NCBI GenBank assembly: GCA_035536185.1
Contig: DATLOM010000056.1
Coordinates: 1 to 64,000 of the forward strand
From: GCA-2861595 sp035536185
GTDB taxonomy: Bacteria > Actinomycetota > Acidimicrobiia > Acidimicrobiales > GCA-2861595
Length of the DNA stretch: 64,000 nt
Reading direction: 5' to 3'
The notes under the pieces: model-generated
Databases searched by the model: none
What the model saw: only the letters and a program-made list of their open reading frames with translations
What the model was told of the DNA's origin: nothing
Shown here: piece after piece, positions 9,879-19,128 of the stretch
Layout of the letters: each line of letters begins with the position of its first letter
Numbering within the stretch: the stretch's first letter is position 1
Program-made: the position numbers and the translations under genes

Positions 9879-10496
9879 TCAAAGCGGCTTCTCCTCGTCG
9901 GGACGCTGGTCGAGGGACTGGCCGGCTTCGGGTGGGCGCACGCCGTAGCCGAGCTCCCCGGACCACTGCACCCGTCCCTCGAACTCCGCCGCCCCGGACG
10001 GCGCGGTGGCCCGCACCCATGCCGAGGTGTGGACGTCCTCCCCGTCCCGCCAATCCTCCCAGGGCTGATGGCGGGGCCGGCCGTCGTCGTCGACCACCAG
10101 CTCCTCCTTGGTGTAGATGGCGTCCTGGCGGTTGGTGAAGGAGAACTCGAACAGCTTTCCTTCGGTGATGGCCTCCGTGGGGCAGGCCTCCACGCAGAGG
10201 TCGCAGTGGATGCAGCGGAGGTAGTTGATCTCGTAGACGAACCCGAAGCGCTCACCGGGCGAGACTGGAGCGTCCGGCGGATTGTCGGCTCCCCGGACGT
10301 AGATGCAGCGGGCGGGGCACACGCCGGCGCACAGCTCGCAGCCGATGCACTTCTCCATCCCGTCCTCGTAGCGGTTGAGCACGTGACGGCCGTGGAGCCG
10401 CTCCGGCTTGGGCCGTTTCTCCTCGGGGTACTGGGTGGTGACCCGGTCGTCGAACAGGGTCTTGAAGGTGACCTTGAACCCGTCGAGATAACCCAT
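9879..10496 (-). CDS. nuoI: NADH-quinone oxidoreductase subunit I (2x[4Fe-4S])
   Basis: This 205-residue ferredoxin-like subunit passes electrons to the N2 cluster. Two CxxCxxCxxxCP motifs are visible: CIGCELCAGVCP and CIHCDLCVEACP. The N-terminal segment MGYLDGFKVTFKTLF is the usual amphipathic start. A longer than usual, poorly conserved C-terminal extension (about 60 residues) follows the second cluster. It ends 40 bases before the nuoJ start. Confidence 0.97.
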   Translation of the reverse strand: MGYLDGFKVTFKTLFDDRVTTQYPEEKRPKPERLHGRHVLNRYEDGMEKCIGCELCAGVCPARCIYVRGADNPPDAPVSPGERFGFVYEINYLRCIHCDLCVEACPTEAITEGKLFEFSFTNRQDAIYTKEELVVDDDGRPRHQPWEDWRDGEDVHTSAWVRATAPSGAAEFEGRVQWSGELGYGVRPPEAGQSLDQRPDEEKPL

Positions 10497-10500
10497 CGGA

Positions 10501-11682
10501 TCAGCCTGCCTCTCGCAGTGCGGCCGCCGCCGAGGCGGCGTCGTCGGTCGTGCTCTGTCCCACCCTCACGGCCCTGAGCAGCACCAGGCCGAGGACGATG
10601 CCGCCGGCGAAGACGACGAAGCCGTAACGGCGGTCGAGGATCATGGCGGCGAGCACGAGGAGCCAGAACAGCGAAAGGGGGATCAGCTTCTTCCAGCCGA
10701 GGTCCATCAGCTGGTCGTAGCGCAGGCGCGGCAGCGTGGCCCGCAGCCAGACGTACATGAACAGGAAGATCATCAGCTTGGCGAGGAACCAGAAGACCGG
10801 GAGGAAGGCCCCTGGGAAGCCGCTGTCGGGGCCGGGGCCGCTCGGCCCGCCGAGGAAGAGGGTCACCACGACGGCCGACATGGTGACCGTGCTCATGAAC
10901 TCGGCCAGGAAGAAGAGGGCGAACCGCAAAGAGGAGTACTCGGTGTGGAAGCCGCCCACCAGCTCCTGCTCGGCCTCGACGAGGTCGAAGGGGGGCCGGT
11001 TCAGCTCGGCGGTGGCCGCGAGCAGGAAGATGCCGAACGGCAGAAACCCCAGGCGGAACAGGTTCCAGTCGACGATCGAGCTCGACTGCTCCGACACGAT
11101 GTCGCTGGTGAGGAGGGAACCGGTGACCAGCACCACGGCGGCGACCGAGAGGCCGAGGGCGGCTTCGTAGGAGACCATCTGGGCCGACGCCCGCACCGAT
11201 CCCAGGAGCGGGTACTTCGACCCCGACGACCAGCCCGCCAGCATCACTCCGTAGACGGCGACCGACGACATGGCCAACAGGAACAGGATGCCCACCGGCG
11301 GATCGGCCAGCTGGAGGCGCGTCTCCCGCCCGGCGATGGTGACGGTGCCGCCGAGGGGGACGATGGCGAAGGCGAGGAAGGCGGGCACGATCGACAGGTA
11401 CGGCGCCAGGCGGAAGACCCGCCGGTCGGCCTCGTCCGGCAACAGGTCCTCCTTGAAGAAGAGCTTGATCCCGTCGGCCAGGGTCTGCAGCATCCCCCAC
11501 GGGCCGGCCCGGTTGGGGCCGATCCGGTTCTGCATGTCGGACACGAGCTTGCGCTCGAACCACACCATGAACAGCACCGAGACCATCAGGGCCACGAAGG
11601 CCACGCCGGTCTTGACCAGGACGATGAGGACCACCGCACCGTCGACCCCGCCCCGGAACAGCGGGTCCCCGGCGACTATCAC
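10501..11682 (-). CDS. nuoH: NADH-quinone oxidoreductase subunit H
   Basis: This 393-residue subunit forms the quinone-binding chamber. Family blocks ERKLVSDMQNRIGPNRAGPWG and ETNRPPFDLVEAEQELV-type (here AELNRPPFDLVEAEQEL) are present. The start is the GTG at 11682, whose bases overlap the nuoG stop codon (GTGA). The open frame extends further upstream inside nuoG, but that part is a shadow. Confidence 0.96.
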   Translation of the reverse strand: MIVAGDPLFRGGVDGAVVLIVLVKTGVAFVALMVSVLFMVWFERKLVSDMQNRIGPNRAGPWGMLQTLADGIKLFFKEDLLPDEADRRVFRLAPYLSIVPAFLAFAIVPLGGTVTIAGRETRLQLADPPVGILFLLAMSSVAVYGVMLAGWSSGSKYPLLGSVRASAQMVSYEAALGLSVAAVVLVTGSLLTSDIVSEQSSSIVDWNLFRLGFLPFGIFLLAATAELNRPPFDLVEAEQELVGGFHTEYSSLRFALFFLAEFMSTVTMSAVVVTLFLGGPSGPGPDSGFPGAFLPVFWFLAKLMIFLFMYVWLRATLPRLRYDQLMDLGWKKLIPLSLFWLLVLAAMILDRRYGFVVFAGGIVLGLVLLRAVRVGQSTTDDAASAAAALREAG

Positions 11683-14420
11683 GGCGTCTCCACCCGTAGA
11701 TCGGTGACCGGCACACCCGCTTCGATCACCTCGCCGGCACTGACCTCGCCGGCACCGGAGTCGAACGGCAGCCACACCGAACCACGCGGTACCCCGTTGT
11801 CGGGAACGGCTTCGGCGAGGAAGGTGCCGCGGTTGGACCGGACGCGTACCTGGCCGCCCTGTCCCCTGCCGAGCCGCTCCAGGTCGTAGGGGTTGGCCCG
11901 CAAGGTGGGCGCCGGGGCGAGAGGAGCCAGCGCCGGCGTGCGCTGGGCCAGGGTGCCGCTGTCGTAGAGGGTGCGCCCGGTCACCAGCCGGAGCGAGTAG
12001 CCGTCGAGCGGCGGCAACGGGGGCTGGGCCTGGTCGGCCGGCCATGCGAGCGTCGGCGGCGGGGTGGAGAGCGGGGCTTGCGCCGCCTCCGCCGCCTCGT
12101 CACCTTCGACTCCCGGATCGATGCCGCCCGACGGCGCGGTGCCGGCCTGGGCGACGTCCGTCGCCGGCAGCCCCTGGGTCTCCACGGCGTCTACTCCGGG
12201 CGTGGACATCGGGTCGACCCCGGCGGGCACCGCGGCGGTCGTGGCCCCGGCGCCGCTGGCGGTGGCGGCCTCGGGGGGCGGCGCCAGATCGGACGGCACA
12301 TCGGCGGCCAGCGGCGCCACGACCCCGTCGCGGTGCCGGCGGTCGGCCAGGAGCGACGGGCTGATGCCGCGATGCGACGGCGCCAGCCGCTCCACCTCGC
12401 TCCAGATGTCCTCGATGCTCTCGACGCCGAGGTCGGCCTCGAGGTGGAAGGCCAGCTCGGCGGCGATCATCCAGTCGGGCCAGGCCACGCCGGGAGGGAC
12501 GATCTTCTGCCCGAGCCGGGTGATCCGACCCTCGAGGTTGGTGGTGGTGCCGGGGCGCTCGGCGAAGGCGGCGGCGGGCAGCACCACGTCGGCCTGCCCG
12601 GACGAGGCGGTGAGGAAGGTGTCCACCGCGACCACGAAGCCGGCGGCGGACAGGGCGGCGCGGGCGAGGTGGCGGTCGGGGTGGTCGGACAGCGGGTCGG
12701 CCCCCAGCAGCACCAGCCCCTGGATGCGGCCCTCGGCGGTCGCGGCGAGGATGCCGGTGGCGTCGAGCCCACGGCCCTCGGGGACGCCGCCCCAGGCCTC
12801 GGCGAACCACTCCCTTCCCGCATCCAGAGCCACGCGACCGGGGAGCACGCCCGGCGCCAGCCCCATGTCGAGCGCGCCCATCACATTGGCGCGCCGCAGG
12901 GCGGGAAGGAAGCGGCATCCGGGCAGACCGGCGGCCAGGATCGCCGCGGCGGCGGTGACGGACTCGGCCGGCTCGGCCAGCGACGGCCGCCCCAGCACGA
13001 CCACCGCGCCCTCGACCCTCAGCAGCTCGGCGGCGGCGGCGATGGACCCGGCAGGAACGCCGGCCACCTCGGTGGGGGATCCCTCGACCAGCGCCCGGGC
13101 CAGCGCCGCCGCCTCTCCCGGCCGGTAGGTGAGGCTGGCCTTGCAGTGCCGCGACATCCCGGTGCGCCGTGGCGTCAGCTCGACGAAGGGCACGCCGGCC
13201 TCGAGGGCCGCGGCCCGCAGGCGCAGGTAGAGAACGGGCAGCTCTTCCTTGAGGTCCGGGGCGAGGAGGATCACCGCGGGCGCCGAGCAGGCATCGTCGA
13301 TGGTGGCCCGCGGGAGGCCGAGCACGACGTCGGCGGGGAGGCCGTCGCCGAGCTGGGCGTCGACGTTGTCGGTGCCGAGCACGCCCTTGGCCAGCTTGGC
13401 CCACACGTAGGCGTCCTCGTTGGCCAGCCGGGCGCCGCCGAGCACGGCCAGGGAGGCGGCGCCGTGGACGGAGCGAGCACCCTCCAGCCCGCGGGCCGCG
13501 GCTTCCAGGGCCTCTCCCCACGACGCCTCCACCAGCTCGTCGTTCTTGCGCACCAGCGGGCGCGACAGCCTTTCCGGGGAGTTGACGTACGAGTAGCTGT
13601 AACGGCCCTTGTCGCACAACCAGCCGTGGTTCACCGGGTCGCTGTCGAGGCCGATGTAGCGGGTCAGCTCGGGGCCCGACGACTGCACGGCTATGCGGCA
13701 GCCGACGCTGCACATGGTGCACGTGCTCTCGACCTGCTCCAGGTCCCAGGGGCGCGCCTTGAAGCGGTATGGCTTCGACAGCAGGGCGCCCACCGGGCAG
13801 ATCTGAACGGTGTTGCCGGAGAAGTAGGACGCGAACGGCTGGTCGGGGAAGGTGGCCACCTCGATGTGGTCGCCCCGGCCCTTGAACTCGATGAGGGGAT
13901 CACCGGCCACCTCGTCGGCGAAGCGGGTGCAGCGGTCGCACTGGATGCAGCGCTCCCGGTCGAGGGACACCAGGTCCGAGAGGGCGATGGGCTTGGCCCA
14001 GTGACGCTTCTCCTCCACGAAGCGCGTCTCTCCGGGGCCGTAGGCCAGCGTTTGGTCCTGGAGCGGGCATTCGCCTCCCTTGTCGCAGACCGGGCAGTCG
14101 AGGGGGTGGTTGACGAGCAGGAACTCGAGCACGCCGTCCTGGGCCTTCTTCACCTTGTCCGAGGCGGTGATCACCTCCTGGCCGTCAGCCACCGGGATGA
14201 AACAGGCGGGGGCCAGGGCGAAGCCCCGGGGCCCCTTGACCTCCACGAGGCACATCCGGCACATGCCGACCGGGCGGAGCCGGGGGTGGTAACAGAACCT
14301 GGGGATGTAGACGCCACCCCGCTCCGCCGCGGCGATCACCATCTCGCCCGGCTTGGCAGGCATGGGCTTGCCGTCGACGTTGATGGTGACCGTCTCGGTC
14401 TGGCTGGCGGTGTCAGCCAT
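11679..14420 (-). CDS. nuoG: NADH-quinone oxidoreductase subunit G
   Basis: This 913-residue iron-sulfur subunit of the peripheral arm has all expected ligands. The [2Fe-2S] cluster uses Cys43, 54, 57 and 73. The N5 cluster uses His105, Cys109, 112 and 118. The N4 cluster uses Cys158, 161, 164 and 208. The additional N7-type cluster uses Cys234, 237, 241 and a Cys in WLCDKGRY. A molybdopterin-oxidoreductase-like domain follows, without its cofactor role in this family. Near residues 715-795 there is a long Ala/Pro/Gly-rich insertion before the final beta-barrel domain. It overlaps nuoF by 8 bases. Confidence 0.97.
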   Translation of the reverse strand: MADTASQTETVTINVDGKPMPAKPGEMVIAAAERGGVYIPRFCYHPRLRPVGMCRMCLVEVKGPRGFALAPACFIPVADGQEVITASDKVKKAQDGVLEFLLVNHPLDCPVCDKGGECPLQDQTLAYGPGETRFVEEKRHWAKPIALSDLVSLDRERCIQCDRCTRFADEVAGDPLIEFKGRGDHIEVATFPDQPFASYFSGNTVQICPVGALLSKPYRFKARPWDLEQVESTCTMCSVGCRIAVQSSGPELTRYIGLDSDPVNHGWLCDKGRYSYSYVNSPERLSRPLVRKNDELVEASWGEALEAAARGLEGARSVHGAASLAVLGGARLANEDAYVWAKLAKGVLGTDNVDAQLGDGLPADVVLGLPRATIDDACSAPAVILLAPDLKEELPVLYLRLRAAALEAGVPFVELTPRRTGMSRHCKASLTYRPGEAAALARALVEGSPTEVAGVPAGSIAAAAELLRVEGAVVVLGRPSLAEPAESVTAAAAILAAGLPGCRFLPALRRANVMGALDMGLAPGVLPGRVALDAGREWFAEAWGGVPEGRGLDATGILAATAEGRIQGLVLLGADPLSDHPDRHLARAALSAAGFVVAVDTFLTASSGQADVVLPAAAFAERPGTTTNLEGRITRLGQKIVPPGVAWPDWMIAAELAFHLEADLGVESIEDIWSEVERLAPSHRGISPSLLADRRHRDGVVAPLAADVPSDLAPPPEAATASGAGATTAAVPAGVDPMSTPGVDAVETQGLPATDVAQAGTAPSGGIDPGVEGDEAAEAAQAPLSTPPPTLAWPADQAQPPLPPLDGYSLRLVTGRTLYDSGTLAQRTPALAPLAPAPTLRANPYDLERLGRGQGGQVRVRSNRGTFLAEAVPDNGVPRGSVWLPFDSGAGEVSAGEVIEAGVPVTDLRVETP

Positions 14421-15717
14421 ACGGGCAGGCCCCCTCTTTCACATGGGTGAGGAACTCGTCGCGGAACATGTTCACGCCGGACTTGATGGACGAGGGGATG
14501 GAAGGACCGAGCACGCAGATCGTGGTCTGCTGGGGCGGCCAGCCGAGGCCGGGGGCGATGTTGTCGCAAACGTCGAGCAGCAGCTCGAGGTCCTCGTCCC
14601 GCCCCGCGCCCTGCTCGATGCGCCGCATGATCTTCTCCAGCCACCCGCTCCCCTCGCGGCAGGGTGTGCACTGGCCGCACGATTCACGGTGGAAGAACCG
14701 GGTGATGCGCCACACGGCCCGCACCGCGCAGGTGGTCTCGTCCATGACCACCACCGATCCGGAGCCGAGCATGGAGCCGGCCTTGCCCACCGCGTCCTGG
14801 TCGAGGGCCATGTCGACCTGGTCGGGCGAGAACCACGGCGCCGAGACCCCCCCCGGGATGAAGGCCTTCAACTGGTTGCCGTTCCGTATGCCGCCGCCCA
14901 GCTGAGCGTCCTCGATGAGGTCGCGGAAGGTGACCTTGGCCATCTCCACCTCGTAGTTGCCGGGCCGGTTGACATGGCCCGACAGCGAGAAGATCCGGGT
15001 GCCCGTGGAACGGCCGATCCCCAGAGCGGCGAAGGCGGCCCCGCCGTTCTCGACGATCCAGGGCAGGTTGGACATGGTCTCGACGTTGTTGACGACGGTG
15101 GGGGCCCCGTAGAGCCCGATGGCGGCCGGGAAGAACGGGGGCTTGATGCGGGGAAAGCCTCTCTTGCCCTCCAGGCTCTCGATGAGGGCGGTCTCCTCGC
15201 CGCAGATGTAGGCGCCGGCGCCGGGATGGATGACCACGTCCACGGAGAACCCCGACCCGAAGATGTTCCGGCCGACCGCCCCGTGCCCGTAGGCCTCGTT
15301 CAGGGCTTCGGTCATCCGCTCGAGCCCGAGGGCAAACTCGCCGCGGACGTAGATGAACGCTTGTGCCGCCCCCACGGCGTAGGCACAGATCAAGACCCCC
15401 TCGATGATCTGGTGGGGGTCGGTCTCCAGCAGCATGTGGTCCTTGAAGGTGGCCGGTTCGCTCTCGTCGCCGTTGACCACGAGGTACACGGGCTGCGCCT
15501 TGCGGAGCATCGACCACTTCTTGCCGGCCTCGAAGCCGGCGCCACCACGGCCGAGCAGGTTGGAGGTGAGCACCTCCTGGGTGATGGCCTCGGGTTCCAT
15601 GGTGAGGGCCTTGCGGAGCCCGACGTACCCGCCGTTCTCCAGGTAGCTCTTCAGCGTCCACGAGTCGGGGATCGCGACCCTGCGGGTGACGATGGGCTTG
15701 GCGTCGGTGAGGGGCAT
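14413..15717 (-). CDS. nuoF: NADH-quinone oxidoreductase subunit F (NADH/FMN site)
   Basis: This 434-residue subunit oxidises NADH. It has the FMN loop GRGGAGF, the NADH-site stretch GAGAYICGEETAL, and the N3 [4Fe-4S] ligands in ESCGQCTPCREG. ATG at 15717 shares one base with the nuoE stop codon (TGATG) and gives a standard N-terminus (MPLTDAKPIVTRRV). An in-frame extension upstream lies inside nuoE and is rejected. Confidence 0.96.
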   Translation of the reverse strand: MPLTDAKPIVTRRVAIPDSWTLKSYLENGGYVGLRKALTMEPEAITQEVLTSNLLGRGGAGFEAGKKWSMLRKAQPVYLVVNGDESEPATFKDHMLLETDPHQIIEGVLICAYAVGAAQAFIYVRGEFALGLERMTEALNEAYGHGAVGRNIFGSGFSVDVVIHPGAGAYICGEETALIESLEGKRGFPRIKPPFFPAAIGLYGAPTVVNNVETMSNLPWIVENGGAAFAALGIGRSTGTRIFSLSGHVNRPGNYEVEMAKVTFRDLIEDAQLGGGIRNGNQLKAFIPGGVSAPWFSPDQVDMALDQDAVGKAGSMLGSGSVVVMDETTCAVRAVWRITRFFHRESCGQCTPCREGSGWLEKIMRRIEQGAGRDEDLELLLDVCDNIAPGLGWPPQQTTICVLGPSIPSSIKSGVNMFRDEFLTHVKEGACPYG

Positions 15718-16280
15718 CAGGCCTCTCCTTCCGACTCGGTGGCGGGGAGACCGACGGATCGTCGCACCCGGCACAGGGTGCCGTGGGGCGGGACCTGATG
15801 AGCCAGCTCGCCGTCCCGCAGGTAGCCGACCAGCTTGTCGAACCGCTCTCGAGTCACGGGGCCGAAGAAGCGCCAGTTGACGGTGAGGCACGGGGCGGCG
15901 CCGCACAGGGCCAGGCACTCCACTTCTTCGAGGGTGAACTCGCCGTCCTCGGTGGTGGTGCCGGCTTTGATCCCGAGCTTCCGCTCGGCATGGTCGAGCA
16001 GCTCGTAGCCCCCGTTCAGGAGGCAGGCGATGTTGGTGCAGATCGACACCAGGTGGCGCCCCACCGGCTCGGTGAAGAACATGTCGTAGAAGCTGGCTGT
16101 TCCGTACACCTCGGCCGGGGTGAGGTCGAGCAGCTCGGCCACGTGGGAGATGGCCTCCGGAGTCAGCCAGCCGTTCTGCTCCTGGGCCACGTGCAGGATG
16201 GGGATGAGGGCCGACCGTGGTACCGGATAGAGGGAGATGAGCTCCTTGGCCCGCTGGACGTTCTCGGCGTTCAGCCTCAC
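15717..16280 (-). CDS. nuoE: NADH-quinone oxidoreductase subunit E ([2Fe-2S])
   Basis: This 187-residue thioredoxin-fold subunit holds cluster N1a. The four Cys ligands lie in CTNIAC and CLALCGAAPC. The N-terminal helical domain carries the usual YPVPRSALIPILHVAQEQ stretch. It overlaps nuoD by 4 bases and nuoF by 3. A 20-residue polar tail follows the conserved domain. Confidence 0.96.
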   Translation of the reverse strand: MRLNAENVQRAKELISLYPVPRSALIPILHVAQEQNGWLTPEAISHVAELLDLTPAEVYGTASFYDMFFTEPVGRHLVSICTNIACLLNGGYELLDHAERKLGIKAGTTTEDGEFTLEEVECLALCGAAPCLTVNWRFFGPVTRERFDKLVGYLRDGELAHQVPPHGTLCRVRRSVGLPATESEGEA

Positions 16281-17611
16281 CGGTCGACCCCGCCCATCAC
16301 CGGGTCGATGGAGGAGATCACGGCCACGGCGTCGGCCACCATGCCGCCCTTCAGCATGACGGGCAGGCTCTGGAGGTTGGCGAAGGACGGGTCGCGCATG
16401 TGGAACCGGTAGGGCTTGGCCGAGCCGTCCGCCACCAGGTACCCGCCGAGCTCACCCCGGGGGGACTCCACGGCCACGTAGACCTCGCCCTCGGGGACCT
16501 TGAAGCCCTCGGTGAAGAGCTTGAAGTGGTGGATGAGCGCCTCCATGGACTCGTCGATGCGGGCCCGGGGCGGCGGCGTCACCTTCTTGTCCTGCACCCG
16601 GTAGTCCCCACGGGGCATGAGCTCCACGATCTGGCGCACGATGTGCAGAGACTCGCGCATCTCGTTGAGGCGCACGGCGTAGCGGTCGAAGGCGTCGCCG
16701 TACGTGCCGACCACGACGTTGAACTCCAGCTGGTCGTAGAACAGGTAGGGCAGGTCCCGCCTGATGTCCCATGGCGTCCCGGTGGCCCGCAGGATGGGCC
16801 CGGTAGCCGACAGCGCGATGGCCTGCTCGGCGGTGATGACGCCGACTCCCTGGGTGCGTTGCTGGAAGATCGGCTGCCCGGTGATCAGGGTGTCGTACTC
16901 CTCCAGGCGGGGCGGAATGCCGTCGCAGATGGCCAGCACGTCCTCGCGCCAACCGTCGGGCAGGTCGGCGGCGACACCACCGGGCCGGATGAAGTTGTGG
17001 TTCATCCGCAAGCCTGTCACCTTCTCGAAGAAGGCCAGGATCGTCTCGCGCTCGCGCCAGCCGTACAGCATCATCGAGATGGCCCCCACGTCCATGCCGT
17101 TGGTCGCCATGAACAGCAGGTGAGAGGACACCCGGTTCAGCTCCATCAGCAGCATGCGGATCCACGTGGCACGCGGCGGGACCTCGACGTCGAGAAGCGC
17201 CTCCACCGTCAGGGAGAACACGCTCTCGTTGAAGAAGTTGGCCAGGTAGTCCATGCGCGTCACGTTGCTGGACCCCTGGATGTACATGAGCTCTTCCTGG
17301 GTCTTCTCGATGCCGGTGTGCAGGTAGCCGATGACCGGCTTCGAGCGCAGCACCGTCTCCCCCTGCAGCTCCAGCATCACCCGCAGGACTCCGTGGGTCG
17401 ACGGGTGCTGAGGCCCCATGTTGATGATCATGGTGTCGTCCTCGTCGACCGACTCGAGGTTGTAGTCGCCCGGGTCGAGCGCCGCCCCCTCCGGAAGGCG
17501 AAGGACGGAGCCCTCCTCGCGCAGCAGCTCGGCCGCGTCCGTGCCACTGCGGGCGCCCATCTCCTGGGCGCCCTCGGAGGTCTCAGCCATGTTGTGGCCG
17601 ATCGAGGTCAT
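16277..17611 (-). CDS. nuoD: NADH-quinone oxidoreductase subunit D
   Basis: This 444-residue hydrogenase-like subunit lines the quinone site together with NuoB. The core begins at NMGPQHPSTHGVLR (about residue 67) and ends DPVMGGVDR, both diagnostic. An N-terminal extension of about 60 acidic residues precedes it. The start is supported by a strong GGAGGT ribosome site upstream of ATG 17611, four bases after the nuoC stop. Confidence 0.97.
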   Translation of the reverse strand: MTSIGHNMAETSEGAQEMGARSGTDAAELLREEGSVLRLPEGAALDPGDYNLESVDEDDTMIINMGPQHPSTHGVLRVMLELQGETVLRSKPVIGYLHTGIEKTQEELMYIQGSSNVTRMDYLANFFNESVFSLTVEALLDVEVPPRATWIRMLLMELNRVSSHLLFMATNGMDVGAISMMLYGWRERETILAFFEKVTGLRMNHNFIRPGGVAADLPDGWREDVLAICDGIPPRLEEYDTLITGQPIFQQRTQGVGVITAEQAIALSATGPILRATGTPWDIRRDLPYLFYDQLEFNVVVGTYGDAFDRYAVRLNEMRESLHIVRQIVELMPRGDYRVQDKKVTPPPRARIDESMEALIHHFKLFTEGFKVPEGEVYVAVESPRGELGGYLVADGSAKPYRFHMRDPSFANLQSLPVMLKGGMVADAVAVISSIDPVMGGVDR

Positions 17612-17615
17612 CTGC

Positions 17616-18140
17616 TCACCTCCCGAGCGGAGCAGCCTTGAACTGCACCGGCACCCGCCCGACGGAATAGTCCTTGCGCAAGGGGTGCCCCTCCCAGTCC
17701 TCGGGCATCATGATCCTCGTGAGGTCGGGGTGGCCCTCGAAGCGGACACCCATGAGATCGAAGGCCTCCCGCTCCATGGCCTCGGTGCCGGGGTGGAGGG
17801 AGAAGAGCGAGGCGACAACGGGGTCAGCTTCGGGGACCTGCACACGGATCCGCAGGCGCCTGTGCTGGGGCAGGGACGTGAGGTTGACCACCACCTCGAA
17901 CCGTTCCGGTCGCACACCATCGGGGACGGCCCGCTCGAAGTGGGTCAGGTAGTCGACGGCGCAGAGGTCGCTGCACAGGTTGAAGCCCTCCTCGTAGAGG
18001 GTCTCCACCACCGTGAAGTAGGAGGCACGTTCAGGGTGGATCACCTGCTGGCCGTGCGACCAGGCGACGAGAGCCCCGTGCAGCGTCTCCGGGGGAGGGG
18101 TCTCCTCTTCGACCTCGCCCTCTGGAGCCGCCTCGCTCAC
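17616..18140 (-). CDS. nuoC: NADH-quinone oxidoreductase subunit C
   Basis: This 174-residue subunit carries the 30-kDa signature (EREAFDLMGVRFEGHPDLTR, then HPLRKDY). The start is GTG 18140, overlapping the nuoB stop (GTGA). An acidic N-terminal stretch (EGEVEEETPPPE) precedes the fold. The open frame upstream lies within nuoB and is not used. Confidence 0.95.
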   Translation of the reverse strand: MSEAAPEGEVEEETPPPETLHGALVAWSHGQQVIHPERASYFTVVETLYEEGFNLCSDLCAVDYLTHFERAVPDGVRPERFEVVVNLTSLPQHRRLRIRVQVPEADPVVASLFSLHPGTEAMEREAFDLMGVRFEGHPDLTRIMMPEDWEGHPLRKDYSVGRVPVQFKAAPLGR

Positions 18141-18646
18141 GCCGGCTGCCCGATCACCAGAGGCACGCCCCCCGGACGGCGGGTGATCTCGCCGGTGCGG
18201 ATCTTGTCGTGCAGGGTGATGATCGAGTGCAGGAGCGTCTCCGGCCCTGGCGGGCAGCCGGGGGCGTAGACGTCGACCGGCACGATCTGGTCCACGCCCT
18301 GGACGATGGCGTAGTTGTTGAACATCCCGCCGGAGGAGGCGCACACTCCCATGGAGATGACCCACTTGGGCTCCATCATCTGGTCGTAGACCTGGCGCAG
18401 CACCGGTGCCATCTTCTGGCTCACCCGGCCGGCCACGATCATGAGGTCGGCCTGGCGGGGGGAGGACCGGAACACCTCCATCCCGAACCGGGCGATGTCG
18501 AAGTTCGAGGCGCCGGTGGCCATCATCTCGATGGCGCAGCAGGCGAGGCCGAAGGTGGCCGGCCACAGGCTGTTCTGGCGGGCCCACTTCACCACCTCTT
18601 CGAGAGTGCCGGTGAGGAAGTTGTGGTTGAGCGACTCGAGCCCCAT
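18137..18646 (-). CDS. nuoB: NADH-quinone oxidoreductase subunit B (cluster N2)
   Basis: This 169-residue subunit holds the terminal [4Fe-4S] cluster N2. Tandem Cys in LACCAIEMM plus those in GVCASSGG and APGCPP supply the ligands. ATG 18646 gives the normal N-terminus (MGLESLNHNFLTGTLEEVVKW) and lies four bases after the nuoA stop. Upstream in-frame sequence overlaps nuoA and is rejected. Confidence 0.96.
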   Translation of the reverse strand: MGLESLNHNFLTGTLEEVVKWARQNSLWPATFGLACCAIEMMATGASNFDIARFGMEVFRSSPRQADLMIVAGRVSQKMAPVLRQVYDQMMEPKWVISMGVCASSGGMFNNYAIVQGVDQIVPVDVYAPGCPPGPETLLHSIITLHDKIRTGEITRRPGGVPLVIGQPA

Positions 18647-18650
18647 CCGG

Positions 18651-19106
18651 CTATGCCGCCTCGACCGTCTGACCGGTGCGGTTGATGCGGCGGATGGTCG
18701 AGGAACTGGTGCGAACGTCCTCCGGAGGACCACTCGTACGTGCCGGTTTCGCCGGGCCCCAGTCGAGGGCCCCGTTGCTGATGAGGTACACGAAGGAGAC
18801 GAACACGGCCACGGCGAACACGACCATCTCGATGAGGCCGAACAACTCGAGCTGGCGGAAGATCACGGCCCAGGGATAGAGGAAGATGATCTCGATGTCG
18901 AAGATGATGAAGATCATGGCCACCAGGTAGAAGCGCACCGGGAAACGCTCGGCTGGCTCCTTGTCGGGCACGATCCCGCACTCGTAGGGGGCCGACTTGG
19001 CCGCCGTCGGCTTCCGCGGGGCGAGAAGCGCCGACGCCAGGAAGGACCCGGCCGCGAAGACGAGGGCCAGCACCAGCATGGTCAGAATGGGCAGGTACTC
19101 GCTCAA
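18651..19106 (-). CDS. nuoA: NADH-quinone oxidoreductase subunit A (TTG start)
   Basis: This 151-residue, three-helix subunit has the quinone-cavity loop YECGIVPDKEPAERFPVRFYLVAMIFIIFDIE, which is diagnostic. The start codon is TTG, preceded at six bases by GGAGGAGG, so the start is well supported despite the rare codon. A Ser/Thr/Arg-rich tail of about 30 residues follows the third helix. It is the first nuo gene and lies only 22 bases after the membrane protein upstream. Confidence 0.95.
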   Translation of the reverse strand: MSEYLPILTMLVLALVFAAGSFLASALLAPRKPTAAKSAPYECGIVPDKEPAERFPVRFYLVAMIFIIFDIEIIFLYPWAVIFRQLELFGLIEMVVFAVAVFVSFVYLISNGALDWGPAKPARTSGPPEDVRTSSSTIRRINRTGQTVEAA

Positions 19107-19128
19107 GTGGGCCTCCTCCGCGCTGAGG

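Noticed and set aside
9233..11716. 827-codon minus-strand frame joining nuoJ to sequence inside nuoH and nuoI
   Set aside because: Open only because of high G+C; only its last 201 codons are NuoJ, the rest is out of frame with nuoI and nuoH.
12078..14450. 790-codon plus-strand frame opposite nuoG
   Set aside because: Antisense shadow; nuoG on the minus strand shows all cluster ligands in order.
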